From positions 1 to 33,697 of the forward strand of contig JAIPGG010000020.1 of NCBI GenBank assembly GCA_021736255.1: a stretch of 33,697 nucleotides of DNA, given 5' to 3'. The notes beneath the pieces are model-generated. The model did no database searches. It worked only from the letters and a program-made list of their open reading frames with translations, and had not been told where the DNA came from. This document shows positions 1-8,447 of this stretch, in pieces. Numbering within the stretch: position 1 is the first letter of the stretch; each line of letters starts with the position of its first letter. A program made the translations under genes and the position numbers. Source of the stretch: Spirochaetales bacterium (lineage in GTDB: Bacteria > Spirochaetota > Spirochaetia > JAIPGG01).

Positions 1-286
1 CTTTAATCGGCTGGGAAACCTTCTGCTTGTAAACCATGGAATCACCCAGATCAAACTGGGCCAGACTTCCGAGATAATCAAAATATTGTTGTATCATCGG
101 CTTATCGAGGCCGAGATCAACCCGTTTCTGCTCGATTACATCAGGCGGGGCATGAGCCCCAAGGAGGGCTTTGACCGGATCCCCGGGCATAACCCGCAGG
201 ACGACAAACACCAGGGTTAGCAGGATGAACAGCATCGGTATTGTCAGAAGGAGACGGACAAGGATGTATTTCAGCAAGCGGCGCAT
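1..286 (-). CDS. Peptide/nickel-type ABC transporter permease (DppB-like), 5' part only
   Basis: Inner-membrane permease of a peptide/opine/nickel-type importer; only the first 95 codons are in the window. The translation starts MRRLLKYILVRLLLTIPML, with one hydrophobic helix at about residues 8-31. This is followed by the family-typical VLRVMPGDPVKALLG, a region with VIEQKRVDLGLDKPMIQQYF, and then LAQFDLGDSMVYKQ, the usual N-terminal pattern of DppB/OppB (MPGDP, LGLDxP, DLGxS). The start is the ATG at 286, with a modest AAAGAG Shine-Dalgarno. It lies 80 nt downstream of the family-5 binding protein on the same strand, the normal gene order of such operons, with a stem-loop in between. The substrate cannot be judged. 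The remaining transporter genes would lie beyond the left edge. Confidence 0.88.
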   Translation of the reverse strand, partial: MRRLLKYILVRLLLTIPMLFILLTLVFVVLRVMPGDPVKALLGAHAPPDVIEQKRVDLGLDKPMIQQYFDYLGSLAQFDLGDSMVYKQKVSQPIK

Positions 287-318
287 GGTCGCTCTTTACC
301 CCGTTGTATAAAAATATC

Positions 319-347
319 CCGGGAGCCCCTGAGACCGGAGCCCCCGG
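319..347 (-). promoter_or_regulatory. Intercistronic stem-loop between binding protein and permease genes
   Basis: On the minus strand, CCGGGGGCTCC and GGGGCTCCCGG form an 11-bp stem (two G-U pairs) with a 7-nt loop. Only a weak T-rich stretch follows, so it is more likely an RNA-stabilising or partially terminating element than a full terminator. Such elements commonly keep the binding-protein mRNA more abundant than the permease mRNA. A second binding-protein gene in this window is also followed by a stem-loop before its permease. Confidence 0.6.
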
Positions 348-366
348 TAAAAAGTGTTATTACCGC

Positions 367-1977
367 CTATTCGAAATAGAGGGTATTGTAATGGAGAACC
401 ATGTCGGTTCCGACAACCACACCCTTCACATCAGGCTGGGTGAAGATATACAGATTACCCTGGAAAATGGGGACAGTCGGTACATCCTCGGTCCACATTT
501 CCTGGAGCTTTTTGAAGACCTCTCCACGTACTTCCTGATCTACCGTAGTCTGTTCCTTTTTAAACAGTGCATCCCATTCCGGATCAGAGAAATAGATACC
601 CATGCCCGCCGAACCGTTGGTTCCTGCAAAGGCTGCTGTGTAGTTGTCCGGATCCATATAATCCGGATACCAGCCAAGGAGGAAAGAGGCCATGGTCTTT
701 GAATCCCAGTTATCAATATAGGTAGACCACTCGGCCGATTTCACGGTGACGTCGATCATGTCGCTCTTGGAGAATTGGTTTCGCAAAACCTCGGCCATAT
801 CGACTTCGGTATCGCCGTAATGAGAAGGTGTGTACCACAACTCAAAAGAGAAGGGATTCGAAGCTGAATAACCGGCATCCTGGAGAAGTTTTTCCGCCAG
901 TTCGATGTTGCCGTCGCCGAGGGTGTCCTTGAATGCGTTCGTGTGCCACTTCATCCCTATGGGAACCATTGAATAAAGAGGATTCATCTGGCCAAGAAAA
1001 ACCTTATCAATCAGAGGCTGCCTGTCGATCATCGCTCCGACCGCCTGTCTCAGTTCTTTTTCCTGGAAAACACTCTCGGAGGTCTCGAAACAGAGATAGC
1101 GGATATACGAGCTCGGGATTTCATGGCTCGGATATTTACCCATCTCAATCAGATCCTCCTTGTCGGAGGGATTGAGGTCCTTGTAAACCAAATCTACTTC
1201 GCCCCGTTCGAGGGCCAGCCGCATGGTTGTTGCATCTGCGTAATAACGGATTACTATCCGCTTAATCGGCGGTTCTTCCCCATAATACTCGGGATTAGCT
1301 TCGAGGATCACCTCTTCATCCCGCTTGAAGGAAAGTACCCGGTAAGGGCCGAGACCGGAAAGCTCTCCACCTTTTAGTTCCGAAGGATCGTTTACCCACT
1401 GATCTGCGGGAAAGATATTCGGGTTCATAGGGAAATAGGGTACCGTAGCGATCAAATCCGGAAAGAATCCCACAGGCCCCTGCAGATTAAAACGAACAGT
1501 GTATTCATCGACTACTTCTACACTGTCTACGAAATCGGTTACCAACCAGGAGGGATCTCCGGCAATGTTCATAACACGTTCTATAGACCACTTGACCGCC
1601 TGGGCATTAAAGGGGGTTCCGTCGCTGAAATTTACCCCTTCCCTCAAATTGAAGGTATAAACATCGCCTTCATCATTCACATCGTAGGATTTTGCAAGTC
1701 CCGGAAGGAGTTCTGTTGTTCCGGGTTTGTATTTGAGCAACCCTTCGCTGATGTTTCGAAAAAACTCCCAGGTATGAAAATCGTAGGCATTTGCCGGATC
1801 CATATCCGAGGCTTTTTCCGTCGTTGCATAAACAAGAGTATCCTTTACAGGAGCTGCCTCTTCCTGCTGGGCTCCTTCCTGCTGGGCTCCTTCTTCTTCC
1901 TGCGCTCCTCCGGAGAATACCGGCATTACTGCAGCAACCAGAAGAACAGCAACCAGAATTGTCACCAATTTTTTCAT
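367..1977 (-). CDS. Extracellular solute-binding protein, family 5 (peptide-type ABC importer)
   Basis: Periplasmic binding component of a peptide/nickel/opine-type importer; 536 aa, usual for SBP family 5. The start is the ATG at 1977, because an AAGGAGGT Shine-Dalgarno sits 6 nt upstream; an in-frame start 8 codons earlier lacks one. The signal peptide is MKKLVTILVAVLLVAAVMPVFS, followed by GGAQEEE and a low-complexity Glu/Gln/Ala linker. There is no lipobox cysteine, so signal peptidase I cleavage is likely. Family features include an N-terminal LVYATTEKASDMDPANAY segment, FNLREGVNFSDGTPFNAQAV and a C-terminal region with WYPDYMDPDNY. It is transcribed toward a DppB-like permease. Ligand specificity cannot be read from the sequence; peptides are the default for the family. 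Confidence 0.93.
   Translation of the reverse strand: MKKLVTILVAVLLVAAVMPVFSGGAQEEEGAQQEGAQQEEAAPVKDTLVYATTEKASDMDPANAYDFHTWEFFRNISEGLLKYKPGTTELLPGLAKSYDVNDEGDVYTFNLREGVNFSDGTPFNAQAVKWSIERVMNIAGDPSWLVTDFVDSVEVVDEYTVRFNLQGPVGFFPDLIATVPYFPMNPNIFPADQWVNDPSELKGGELSGLGPYRVLSFKRDEEVILEANPEYYGEEPPIKRIVIRYYADATTMRLALERGEVDLVYKDLNPSDKEDLIEMGKYPSHEIPSSYIRYLCFETSESVFQEKELRQAVGAMIDRQPLIDKVFLGQMNPLYSMVPIGMKWHTNAFKDTLGDGNIELAEKLLQDAGYSASNPFSFELWYTPSHYGDTEVDMAEVLRNQFSKSDMIDVTVKSAEWSTYIDNWDSKTMASFLLGWYPDYMDPDNYTAAFAGTNGSAGMGIYFSDPEWDALFKKEQTTVDQEVRGEVFKKLQEMWTEDVPTVPIFQGNLYIFTQPDVKGVVVGTDMVLHYNTLYFE
1861..1890 (-). repeat. Two perfect 15-bp tandem repeats inside the binding-protein gene
   Basis: TTCCTGCTGGGCTCC occurs twice head to tail (1861-1875 and 1876-1890, plus-strand reading) and a degenerate third copy follows. 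It encodes the GAQQE-GAQQE part of the flexible linker after the signal peptide. Because the unit is 15 bp, copy-number change would alter linker length without shifting the frame. Confidence 0.85.
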
Positions 1978-2014
1978 ACGAAACCTCCTTTTTGATTTCA
2001 ATATGCGAAAGTTT

Positions 2015-2043
2015 ATGATAAGTTAGTAAATTGCCGTTGTCAA
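2015..2043 (-). promoter_or_regulatory. Sigma-70-type promoter for the family-5 binding protein operon
   Basis: On the minus strand TTGACA (2043-2038) is followed by 17 nt and TATCAT (2020-2015). This gives a start near 2008 and a leader of about 30 nt carrying the strong Shine-Dalgarno. It is close to the housekeeping consensus and lies back to back with the promoter of the plus-strand PAS gene. Confidence 0.72.
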
Positions 2044-2069
2044 GAAAAAGTCCAATACGGAAAATATCA

Positions 2070-2099
2070 TTGACGTTTTGAAAGATTCCCTCCTATACT
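2070..2099 (+). promoter_or_regulatory. Promoter for the PAS gene, predicting a leaderless mRNA
   Basis: TTGACG (2070-2075), 18 nt, TATACT (2094-2099). The ATG of the next gene begins 8 nt after the last base of the -10 element, where transcription would normally start. No Shine-Dalgarno precedes that ATG. The mRNA is therefore predicted to start at or within a base or two of the start codon. Confidence 0.62.
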
Positions 2100-2106
2100 A
2101 CCGGCT

Positions 2107-3036
2107 ATGAGTGATTGGAAGGGGCAAGAATACGACGCGGCAAAATTTCAGTCTATGTTTCAACTCAATCCCCGGGCATGTCTACTCTGGGACATGGAGC
2201 TTCACGTACTTGACTGGAACAAAGCCGCAGAAAAGACATTTGGCTATAAATTCGAAGAAATCGAAGGGAAAACCTTGTCAGAAACACTTCTCGAGGGGCT
2301 GGCCGACGGTGATGAGGTAGTAGCATCTATTAAAGACCAGCTTCATAAAAGCCGCGACGGATTTCAGAATATCAATAAAAACAAACGCAAAGACGGAATC
2401 ATTATCACCTGTGACTGGTATAACAGCCCCGTTTTTGATGAAGAGGGGAATCCTCTTTTTCTCATATCAGAGGCTGTAGATATCACCAAGGATATGAAAC
2501 GTGAAGAATCCAAAAAGGAATTGGCTCCCTATATTCTGGAAAAATCACAGGAGCTGGATACCATTTTTTCAGAATTCCAAAAACAGCTGACCTCCGTAAA
2601 CAACCAACTCCTCGATACGGCAAACTCTATCACTGCAAACCGGCAAGAAAACGAAGACCTTTCGAAACAGCTTCGTGAAATCAATGTAATACTTCACAGC
2701 ATGGAAGACATACTCGATATATCACATATCAATCAGATCAATCTGCGTATCCAGGCCAGCCGCCTTCGGGATTCCCGAAACTCAGATGCGTTTAAAATTA
2801 TTGGGTCTCATTTTGACGGCGCCAATAAAAAAATCGAGGAACTGATTCAAGAGCTCTCTTCCTTCTACGAGAACATTCAGGAGCATCTCTCGGCTATGCA
2901 GCAGAAATTCTCGGACCTGCTTTCGAGTACGGACGACCAAAAAAACCGAATAAAAGCCGTAAGCGATAAATATTACGAGATCCAGGGCTATTTTGACGAT
3001 TTTCACGAAAAGGTCTCTGAATACTTGAAGCTATAA
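2107..3036 (+). CDS. Soluble PAS-domain protein with degenerate chemoreceptor-like coiled coil
   Basis: A 309-aa cytoplasmic protein with no membrane segment. Residues about 13-128 form a PAS domain (CLLWDMELHVLDWNKAAEKTFGY, then FLISEAVDITKDMKREE at its end). The rest is a long coiled coil. Residues about 200-245 (ISHINQINLRIQASRLRDSR, then AFKIIGSHF) align by eye with the methyl-accepting chemotaxis hairpin tip (QTNLLALNAAIEAAR, then GFAVVA), but the invariant Glu and small residues are replaced. CheA/CheW contact is therefore doubtful, and function is unknown beyond probable small-molecule or redox sensing. It has no Shine-Dalgarno; the start is set by the promoter geometry. Its stop lies only 12 nt from the convergent response-regulator stop, with no terminator between. 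Confidence 0.8.
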   Translation: MSDWKGQEYDAAKFQSMFQLNPRACLLWDMELHVLDWNKAAEKTFGYKFEEIEGKTLSETLLEGLADGDEVVASIKDQLHKSRDGFQNINKNKRKDGIIITCDWYNSPVFDEEGNPLFLISEAVDITKDMKREESKKELAPYILEKSQELDTIFSEFQKQLTSVNNQLLDTANSITANRQENEDLSKQLREINVILHSMEDILDISHINQINLRIQASRLRDSRNSDAFKIIGSHFDGANKKIEELIQELSSFYENIQEHLSAMQQKFSDLLSSTDDQKNRIKAVSDKYYEIQGYFDDFHEKVSEYLKL

Positions 3037-3048
3037 CCCTCACACCAC

Positions 3049-4425
3049 CTAGACTGCTTCCAGATTGTAGCGTTTTATTTTTTCATGCAGTGTTTTTCTG
3101 CTGACGCCGAGCATACGAGCTGCAGCGCTCTTATTGTTTCCCGTTTCATCTAAGGCCGATAGTATCATCTTTTTCTCGAGTTCTCCTGTTATTCGGCCTA
3201 TTTGTCCAGACAACCCTGATCGATCCTTTTCATTTCCCGGCAACTCGACATCTGCAGTATTTGTTTTTCCCAGCCCTGGAGGAAGAGTGTCGATTTCCTC
3301 ACCTTCCGACAGGAGAACCACTTGATTAATGTAGTTTTTTAATTCCCTCACGTTACCGGGCCAAGAATACTCCAGTAATGCTTTTTTTAATTCATTCGAA
3401 ATTCGCCTTACTTTTTTTAAATACCGTTTATTGTAATAAGCTATAAAATATTCTAACAGAGGAACAATATCCTGCGGCCTTTCACGAAGCGGCGGAAGGT
3501 TAAAACTCATAATGTTTATTCGATAGTACAAATCAGCACGAAATTTTCCTTTCTCGATTTCCTTTTCCAGATTTTTATTCGTAGCTACAATCAAGCGCAC
3601 AGCAACATGAAGACGTTTCGTTCCTCCTACTCTCTCGAAAGCATTCTCTTCTATTACCCGGAGGAGTTTTGCCTGGACAGCCACAGACATCTCGGCAATT
3701 TCATCCAGAAAAAGAGTGCCTCCATCGGCAAGTTCAAATTTACCTAGTTTTCGTTCATTTGCTCCGGTAAAGGCTCCTTTTTCATGACCAAACAACTCCG
3801 ACAACAATAGTTCTTCCGAAAGCGTAGCACAATTAATACCAACAAAATTATATTTTCTCCGGTTGCTTGTAAAATGTATATATTGAGCAAGCACCTCTTT
3901 CCCGGTTCCGCTCTCTCCAGCCAACAGAACCGTCGCGTCGGTATCCTTTATTTTATCGGCTTTTTTAAGAAGCTTTAACATGAGGGGGTTTCTCGTGACA
4001 AAATCCTGTGAATACAAGTTGTTCACAAGCTCCCGTTTTAAATATTTGTTCTCATTTCGTAGATTCTGTAATTCGAGATTTTTGCGAACCTTTTCCAATA
4101 ATCTTTCATTTTCTATCGGCTTCAGTATGTAATCCGCTGCTCCATTTTTCATAGATTGTATCGCGGAATCTATGCTTCCAAAACCGGTAATCATGATAGC
4201 AACGAGTTCGGGTTCCGCCTCTTTCAACTCAGCAAGCAATTCTACTCCGTTCTTGTCTCCATGCAGACGAATATCTATGAGTGCAAGGTTGACATTTTCT
4301 TCTCTGACTACGCGAAGCGCCTCAGGAGGATTTGCAGCTACATGTGTCTCATATCCGGCATGCTCAAACAAAACCTTCATCCCGTGACGAATTCCTTGCT
4401 CATCATCTATAATCAAGATACTCAT
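3049..4425 (-). CDS. NtrC-family sigma-54-dependent response regulator
   Basis: A 458-aa activator of RNA polymerase-sigma54. The receiver domain (residues 1-120) keeps the acidic pocket D7/D8, phosphoacceptor D51, T80 and K102. The AAA+ domain (about 140-370) has Walker A GESGTGKE at 170-177, the sigma54-contacting GAFTGA loop at 217-222 and Walker B FLDEIAEM at 239-246. A Fis-type helix-turn-helix closes the protein (NNKSAAARMLGVSRKTLHEKIKRY). Its ATG overlaps the kinase stop by 4 nt (ATGA), so the two are translationally coupled. It is the last gene of the transport operon, whose upstream region carries a sigma-54 promoter and two dyads. That operon is its most economical target, which is inference. 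Confidence 0.95.
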   Translation of the reverse strand: MSILIIDDEQGIRHGMKVLFEHAGYETHVAANPPEALRVVREENVNLALIDIRLHGDKNGVELLAELKEAEPELVAIMITGFGSIDSAIQSMKNGAADYILKPIENERLLEKVRKNLELQNLRNENKYLKRELVNNLYSQDFVTRNPLMLKLLKKADKIKDTDATVLLAGESGTGKEVLAQYIHFTSNRRKYNFVGINCATLSEELLLSELFGHEKGAFTGANERKLGKFELADGGTLFLDEIAEMSVAVQAKLLRVIEENAFERVGGTKRLHVAVRLIVATNKNLEKEIEKGKFRADLYYRINIMSFNLPPLRERPQDIVPLLEYFIAYYNKRYLKKVRRISNELKKALLEYSWPGNVRELKNYINQVVLLSEGEEIDTLPPGLGKTNTADVELPGNEKDRSGLSGQIGRITGELEKKMILSALDETGNNKSAAARMLGVSRKTLHEKIKRYNLEAV

Positions 4426-6605
4426 ACGTTCACTGCTCCTGAATCAATTGCACCTGAATCCTCGCTTCTGGTAAATCCATATTCAACCCTTTGTCTGGCC
4501 GGAAGCATCATTTGCACAACCGTTCCTGCTCCCTCTTCGCTCTCAATCTGTATTTTCCCTTCATATTTTTTTATTATCCCATATACCACCGACAAACCAA
4601 GCCCTGTTCCGACCCCGTTCGGCTTTGTAGTAAAAAAGGGATCAAATACATGAGATCGTATTGATTCCGGAATACCCACACCACTGTCTTGAACACTGAT
4701 TTGTACATATCCGTTTTTCAGATCATATTCGGAACGGACAGTTATTTTCCCTGATCCCGAAACGGCATGTATTGCATTCCGCAGTAAATTAATCAGTATC
4801 TGGCCAAACTCGTCCTTGCTTATATTGCAAAGTGGAGAATTTGAATCTAAGTCGAGGTCAATAAATACATCGTCATTTTTGTTCAAAGAGAAATTAACCA
4901 GCCGAACTACCTCTTCAATCACACCGTTTACATTACAACTCGAGGTTTCATCTGAATCGGTGCAGGAAAAATCAAGCAGGTTCCGGACTATGCCGGCAAT
5001 TCTTTTCGACTCCTGGTCGATATACCGCAGGGAAAGCAAGCGATCGGGCTGTTGTTCAGCTTCTATCAAATTCTGTGCATTCGTAATTATCGAACTTAAG
5101 GGGTTGTTTATCTCATGAGCAACACCGGCAGACAGCATGCTTATGGAAGATATCTTTTCTGCTTGGTAAATTTTGTTTTCAAAATCTACTTTCGCTGTAA
5201 TGTCTTCAGCGATTACAACACATTCTTGAATATTTGATTGGCCGTTTTCTCCTTGTATGAGAGAATACAGCTTAAACTCAAAAAGCCGCTCGTTTTTCAT
5301 CCTTCTCCTTCTGAAAAACACCTGTTCGGATCCATTTAAGAGCATGCCGATTCCTTCAACTATTTCTTTATTAAAAATTTCGAGGTCCAGTTCCCCGATG
5401 TTTCGATTCAGAAGTTCACCCCTTGTGTATTTATCTTCAGCAAATTCACGGACAAATAAATCATTTACGAGTTTTATCCGGTAATCTGCACCAATTATGG
5501 TAATAGAAGCCTGCAGAGACTGGATTATCCGCTCATTATAATCTTTTAAATGGGTGATCTCGGTTATATACTGCTCCATAGTTTTTTTGTCTTCTTGGAG
5601 TTTTTGCGACATGTTATTGAAACCGTCTATCAGTTTGCCGAACTCGTTTTTTGACTGATAGTCTATGGAAACCGAATAGTTTCCGCCTTTTATCGTTAAC
5701 ATTGCACCTACCAGCCTCTTTACCGGCAGGATCAGGTTCCGTGATATCAACAGACTGATAAGAACGCTGAAAACAGCAGTAAACAGAGTAACGGCAAAAG
5801 CAATTTTATTAATCATAGCGATTCGATCTATATATTTGCTTTTAGAAAGGATGGTAGCAAGATAGACCTTTTGCTGCGTTCCTCCAATGTCGACATCCGT
5901 GAGTTTATGTACCGCTACATCGTGCTGCACTTGTGAAAGTTCGACATTCTGATATTCCCGATAGCTAATATCGATGTTTCCGAGTTCGAGAATTTTTCCG
6001 TTATTTTCGAAGCGGCGGCTACCTGTCAGTTGGTATTTTGTGGAAAATATCACGATTTCCGCATCAATTTTGTCTGCAATCTCGGAACAGAATACTGCAT
6101 CAAGCGTTTTAACGATGAACAAATCGTATTCACCGATACTGAATGAACCAACAAGAGAAAGAAGTCCTTCGTGAAAACGGTATGTAATGTTTGCATATTC
6201 TTTTGTGCTTTCCAGTATTTCCGGAGGGTAAACTGAATGTTGAAAATTGTGATTTGCAAAAACCCTGGACAGAGACCCGCGGCTTACCAAAAAGTAATCA
6301 AATCCAGAGGTAAATACGCCCTGCTGCACAGCCTCCAGCGCTTTTTCCGAAAACATATAACCGGCGTCAGCTTCAATTAAACCGGCAATAGCTTTATTCT
6401 GTTGAATAGAGATCATGGTTTTCCACATCGACCGTTTCCAGCCGTTGATTATCTCCTGAGAAAAAACCGCATCCTGTTTCAGTTCTATTCTGGCATCTTC
6501 CTGGTTATTGCGTTCTACGATATTCGATACGAGTACTACCGTTCCAATCGCTTGAAAAAGTATGAGAACGAGAAAAGAAAGAAATGTTTTATAGAAGAGT
6601 TTCAT
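4422..6605 (-). CDS. Membrane sensor histidine kinase (periplasmic sensor-HAMP-PAS-HisKA-HATPase)
   Basis: A 727-aa partner of the downstream NtrC-type regulator. TM1 is at about residues 8-29 and TM2 at about 266-288, enclosing a roughly 235-residue periplasmic sensor, possibly Cache-like. HAMP (about 289-341, LILPVKRLVG) leads into a PAS domain (about 358-470). The HisKA box AGVAHEINNPLSS carries the phospho-acceptor His at 497, and the catalytic domain has DSGVGIPESI and GTGLGLSVVYG. An in-frame TGA just upstream makes the ATG at 6605 the first usable start; the AGGAGGAGG Shine-Dalgarno sits rather far (about 18 nt) upstream. The gene follows the transporter ATPase by 32 nt. Placement behind an ABC importer suggests it senses the transported sugar or its loaded binding protein, which is inference. 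Confidence 0.95.
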   Translation of the reverse strand: MKLFYKTFLSFLVLILFQAIGTVVLVSNIVERNNQEDARIELKQDAVFSQEIINGWKRSMWKTMISIQQNKAIAGLIEADAGYMFSEKALEAVQQGVFTSGFDYFLVSRGSLSRVFANHNFQHSVYPPEILESTKEYANITYRFHEGLLSLVGSFSIGEYDLFIVKTLDAVFCSEIADKIDAEIVIFSTKYQLTGSRRFENNGKILELGNIDISYREYQNVELSQVQHDVAVHKLTDVDIGGTQQKVYLATILSKSKYIDRIAMINKIAFAVTLFTAVFSVLISLLISRNLILPVKRLVGAMLTIKGGNYSVSIDYQSKNEFGKLIDGFNNMSQKLQEDKKTMEQYITEITHLKDYNERIIQSLQASITIIGADYRIKLVNDLFVREFAEDKYTRGELLNRNIGELDLEIFNKEIVEGIGMLLNGSEQVFFRRRRMKNERLFEFKLYSLIQGENGQSNIQECVVIAEDITAKVDFENKIYQAEKISSISMLSAGVAHEINNPLSSIITNAQNLIEAEQQPDRLLSLRYIDQESKRIAGIVRNLLDFSCTDSDETSSCNVNGVIEEVVRLVNFSLNKNDDVFIDLDLDSNSPLCNISKDEFGQILINLLRNAIHAVSGSGKITVRSEYDLKNGYVQISVQDSGVGIPESIRSHVFDPFFTTKPNGVGTGLGLSVVYGIIKKYEGKIQIESEEGAGTVVQMMLPARQRVEYGFTRSEDSGAIDSGAVNV

Positions 6606-6637
6606 GCCGAGTATTCAGCGAATCAACCTCCTCCTGA

Positions 6638-7390
6638 TCAAGTTACGACCGTTTCCGCTCCCACGATGTATTTTACTATCTCGTCTGTGTTTGTTTCGTC
6701 TCTTTTTGTATCAGCCACTTTTTGCCCCCGCCGCATCACAACGATCCGATCGGCAACCGAGAAAACATCATGCATCTGATGACTAATTATGATAACACCG
6801 ATTCCGTGTTGTTTCAAAGAACGGACTAAATCCAACACCTTTCTCTGTTCAGCGATTCCAAGGGCGGCAGTTGGTTCGTCCATAATAAGGACCCTGGCAT
6901 TCCAATAGATAGATCGAGAAATTGCAACTGCCTGTCGCTGACCTCCGGAAAGTGTGCTGATTTTGCTTTTGAGGGCAGGAATTTTTATATCAAGCCGTTC
7001 CAGAATTTTCCTCGATTCAGAATACATATAACTATGGTCCAGCACCTCTATAAGTCCCAACAGCCTTTTTGTTTGTTCGCGCCCTAAAAAAATATTCGAA
7101 TAAACATTTAGATTCTCAGCCAAAGCGAGGTCCTGGTAAATAGTTTCTATTCCCAAACCAAGAGAATCTCGTGGATGCTCTATCTTGACCTGTTTATCGT
7201 CAAAATAGAAACTGCCGGCATCAGGTGAATATACGCCGGAAATCATTTTGATCAGAGTAGACTTTCCCGCCCCATTGTCTCCTACAATAGCAAGGACCTC
7301 GCCGGATTTAACTCCAATGGAAACATTATCTACAGCAGTAAGCCCTCCAAAGGTTTTTGTTACATTCCTTGCTTCTAAAAGAAAGCCCAT
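6638..7390 (-). CDS. Sugar ABC transporter ATP-binding protein, single-domain (FrcA-like)
   Basis: A 250-aa cytoplasmic ATPase energising the two permeases upstream. Walker A GDNGAGKST begins at residue 37, the Q-loop Gln is at about 86, signature LSGGQRQ at 147-153, Walker B VLIMDEPTAALG at 167-178, and the switch His follows in IIISHQMHDV. It carries only one ATPase domain, unlike the duplicated RbsA/MglA (about 500 aa), so it resembles the FrcA type of CUT2 importers. The ATG at 7390 is chosen because AGAGGAG lies 7 nt upstream and the permease stop is 4 nt before it. An ORF start 15 codons earlier would lie inside the permease gene. Confidence 0.92.
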   Translation of the reverse strand: MGFLLEARNVTKTFGGLTAVDNVSIGVKSGEVLAIVGDNGAGKSTLIKMISGVYSPDAGSFYFDDKQVKIEHPRDSLGLGIETIYQDLALAENLNVYSNIFLGREQTKRLLGLIEVLDHSYMYSESRKILERLDIKIPALKSKISTLSGGQRQAVAISRSIYWNARVLIMDEPTAALGIAEQRKVLDLVRSLKQHGIGVIIISHQMHDVFSVADRIVVMRRGQKVADTKRDETNTDEIVKYIVGAETVVT

Positions 7391-7394
7391 GTTT

Positions 7395-8447
7395 CTACTC
7401 CTCTTCCACCCGTTCGGGAATAATCTGATCAACAAGTACTGCTCCGATCAGTATCACGCCGACTAGTATATATTTATCGAATGTTGGTACGCCGCGTATC
7501 CGAAGGCCCGTTTCGAGTGTGGCAATAATAAGTGCGCCGAGTATCGTTCTCCAAATCGTGCCTTTTCCCCCATACAAACTAGCACCACCGATAACAACAG
7601 CAGCAATACCATCCAGCAAAAGCGCCGCACCGGCATCTGCTTTCCCTGTGACATATTGCAGCATATATATCACCCCAGCCGCACCTGCGAAAAAAGAAGA
7701 GACCATATATACTGTTACCAGATGACGTTTTACATTTATCCCGGAACGCAAAGCGGCATCCACATTACCTCCGATAGCATAGGTGTGCTGGCCGTATCGT
7801 GTTCTTTTGAGAATAAACGAAAAAACAGCTATAAGAATGAAGGTAATTATGACAATATTCGGTAGCAGTTCGAGAACATGCTCACCCCTTTCGAGTTCAG
7901 GACGGGAAAAAATACTCATGCCTTTTCCCCGGGCATAATAAAACAGATGTCCGTTCCCGATAACATTTGCCAGATGCGGCAGATTCTTTGCAGGAACCCC
8001 TTCTATCAAGAGCTCGGAAACTCCATGGCTGATACCGATCATTGAAAATGTTGCTATAAACGGAGGCACCTTCAGAAAGGCAACAAGACTTCCGTTAATC
8101 AAACCCGGTAATAGGCTAATAATAAAGGTCAGCACCATACCGACGAGGATTGCAGCTGCCGGGGCCATGCCCGATTCAGTAAAGACTACAATGAGTTTTG
8201 CGGCGACAATACTGGCAAAACCCATCACGAATCCGACCGAGAGATCGATGCCGCCGGTAATGATTACAAAAGTCTCTCCTACGCTCAGGAGGAATACTGA
8301 GGTACCAAAGAAAAATATGATTTGGATTCCCCGTGGAGTCAAAAACCCCCGTGACACAATGGCAAAAAAGACAATTTCCGCAACCAAAAAGAAAAGCGCC
8401 CATCTGTCCGCAAAAAATTCCGCAAGGCTTTTTTTTCGATTCTTCAT
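7395..8447 (-). CDS. Sugar ABC transporter permease, RbsC/CUT2 family (second of two)
   Basis: A 350-aa integral membrane permease, predicted to have 8-10 helices. The family hallmark is visible as VIITGGIDLSVGFVMGFASIVAA, and later GINVKRHLVTVYMVSSFFAGAAG, VIGGASLYGGKGTIWRTILGALI and a C-terminal VGVILIGAVLVDQI. Its ATG overlaps the stop of the preceding permease by 4 nt (ATGA), so the two are translationally coupled. The two permeases share these motifs in order but differ in sequence, which suggests a heterodimeric channel rather than the homodimer of ribose systems. Confidence 0.93.
   Translation of the reverse strand: MKNRKKSLAEFFADRWALFFLVAEIVFFAIVSRGFLTPRGIQIIFFFGTSVFLLSVGETFVIITGGIDLSVGFVMGFASIVAAKLIVVFTESGMAPAAAILVGMVLTFIISLLPGLINGSLVAFLKVPPFIATFSMIGISHGVSELLIEGVPAKNLPHLANVIGNGHLFYYARGKGMSIFSRPELERGEHVLELLPNIVIITFILIAVFSFILKRTRYGQHTYAIGGNVDAALRSGINVKRHLVTVYMVSSFFAGAAGVIYMLQYVTGKADAGAALLLDGIAAVVIGGASLYGGKGTIWRTILGALIIATLETGLRIRGVPTFDKYILVGVILIGAVLVDQIIPERVEEE

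Noticed and set aside
241-702. 153-codon open frame on the plus strand
   Set aside because: It runs antisense through the binding-protein gene and the intercistronic hairpin, has no family features, and both opposite-strand genes are clear.
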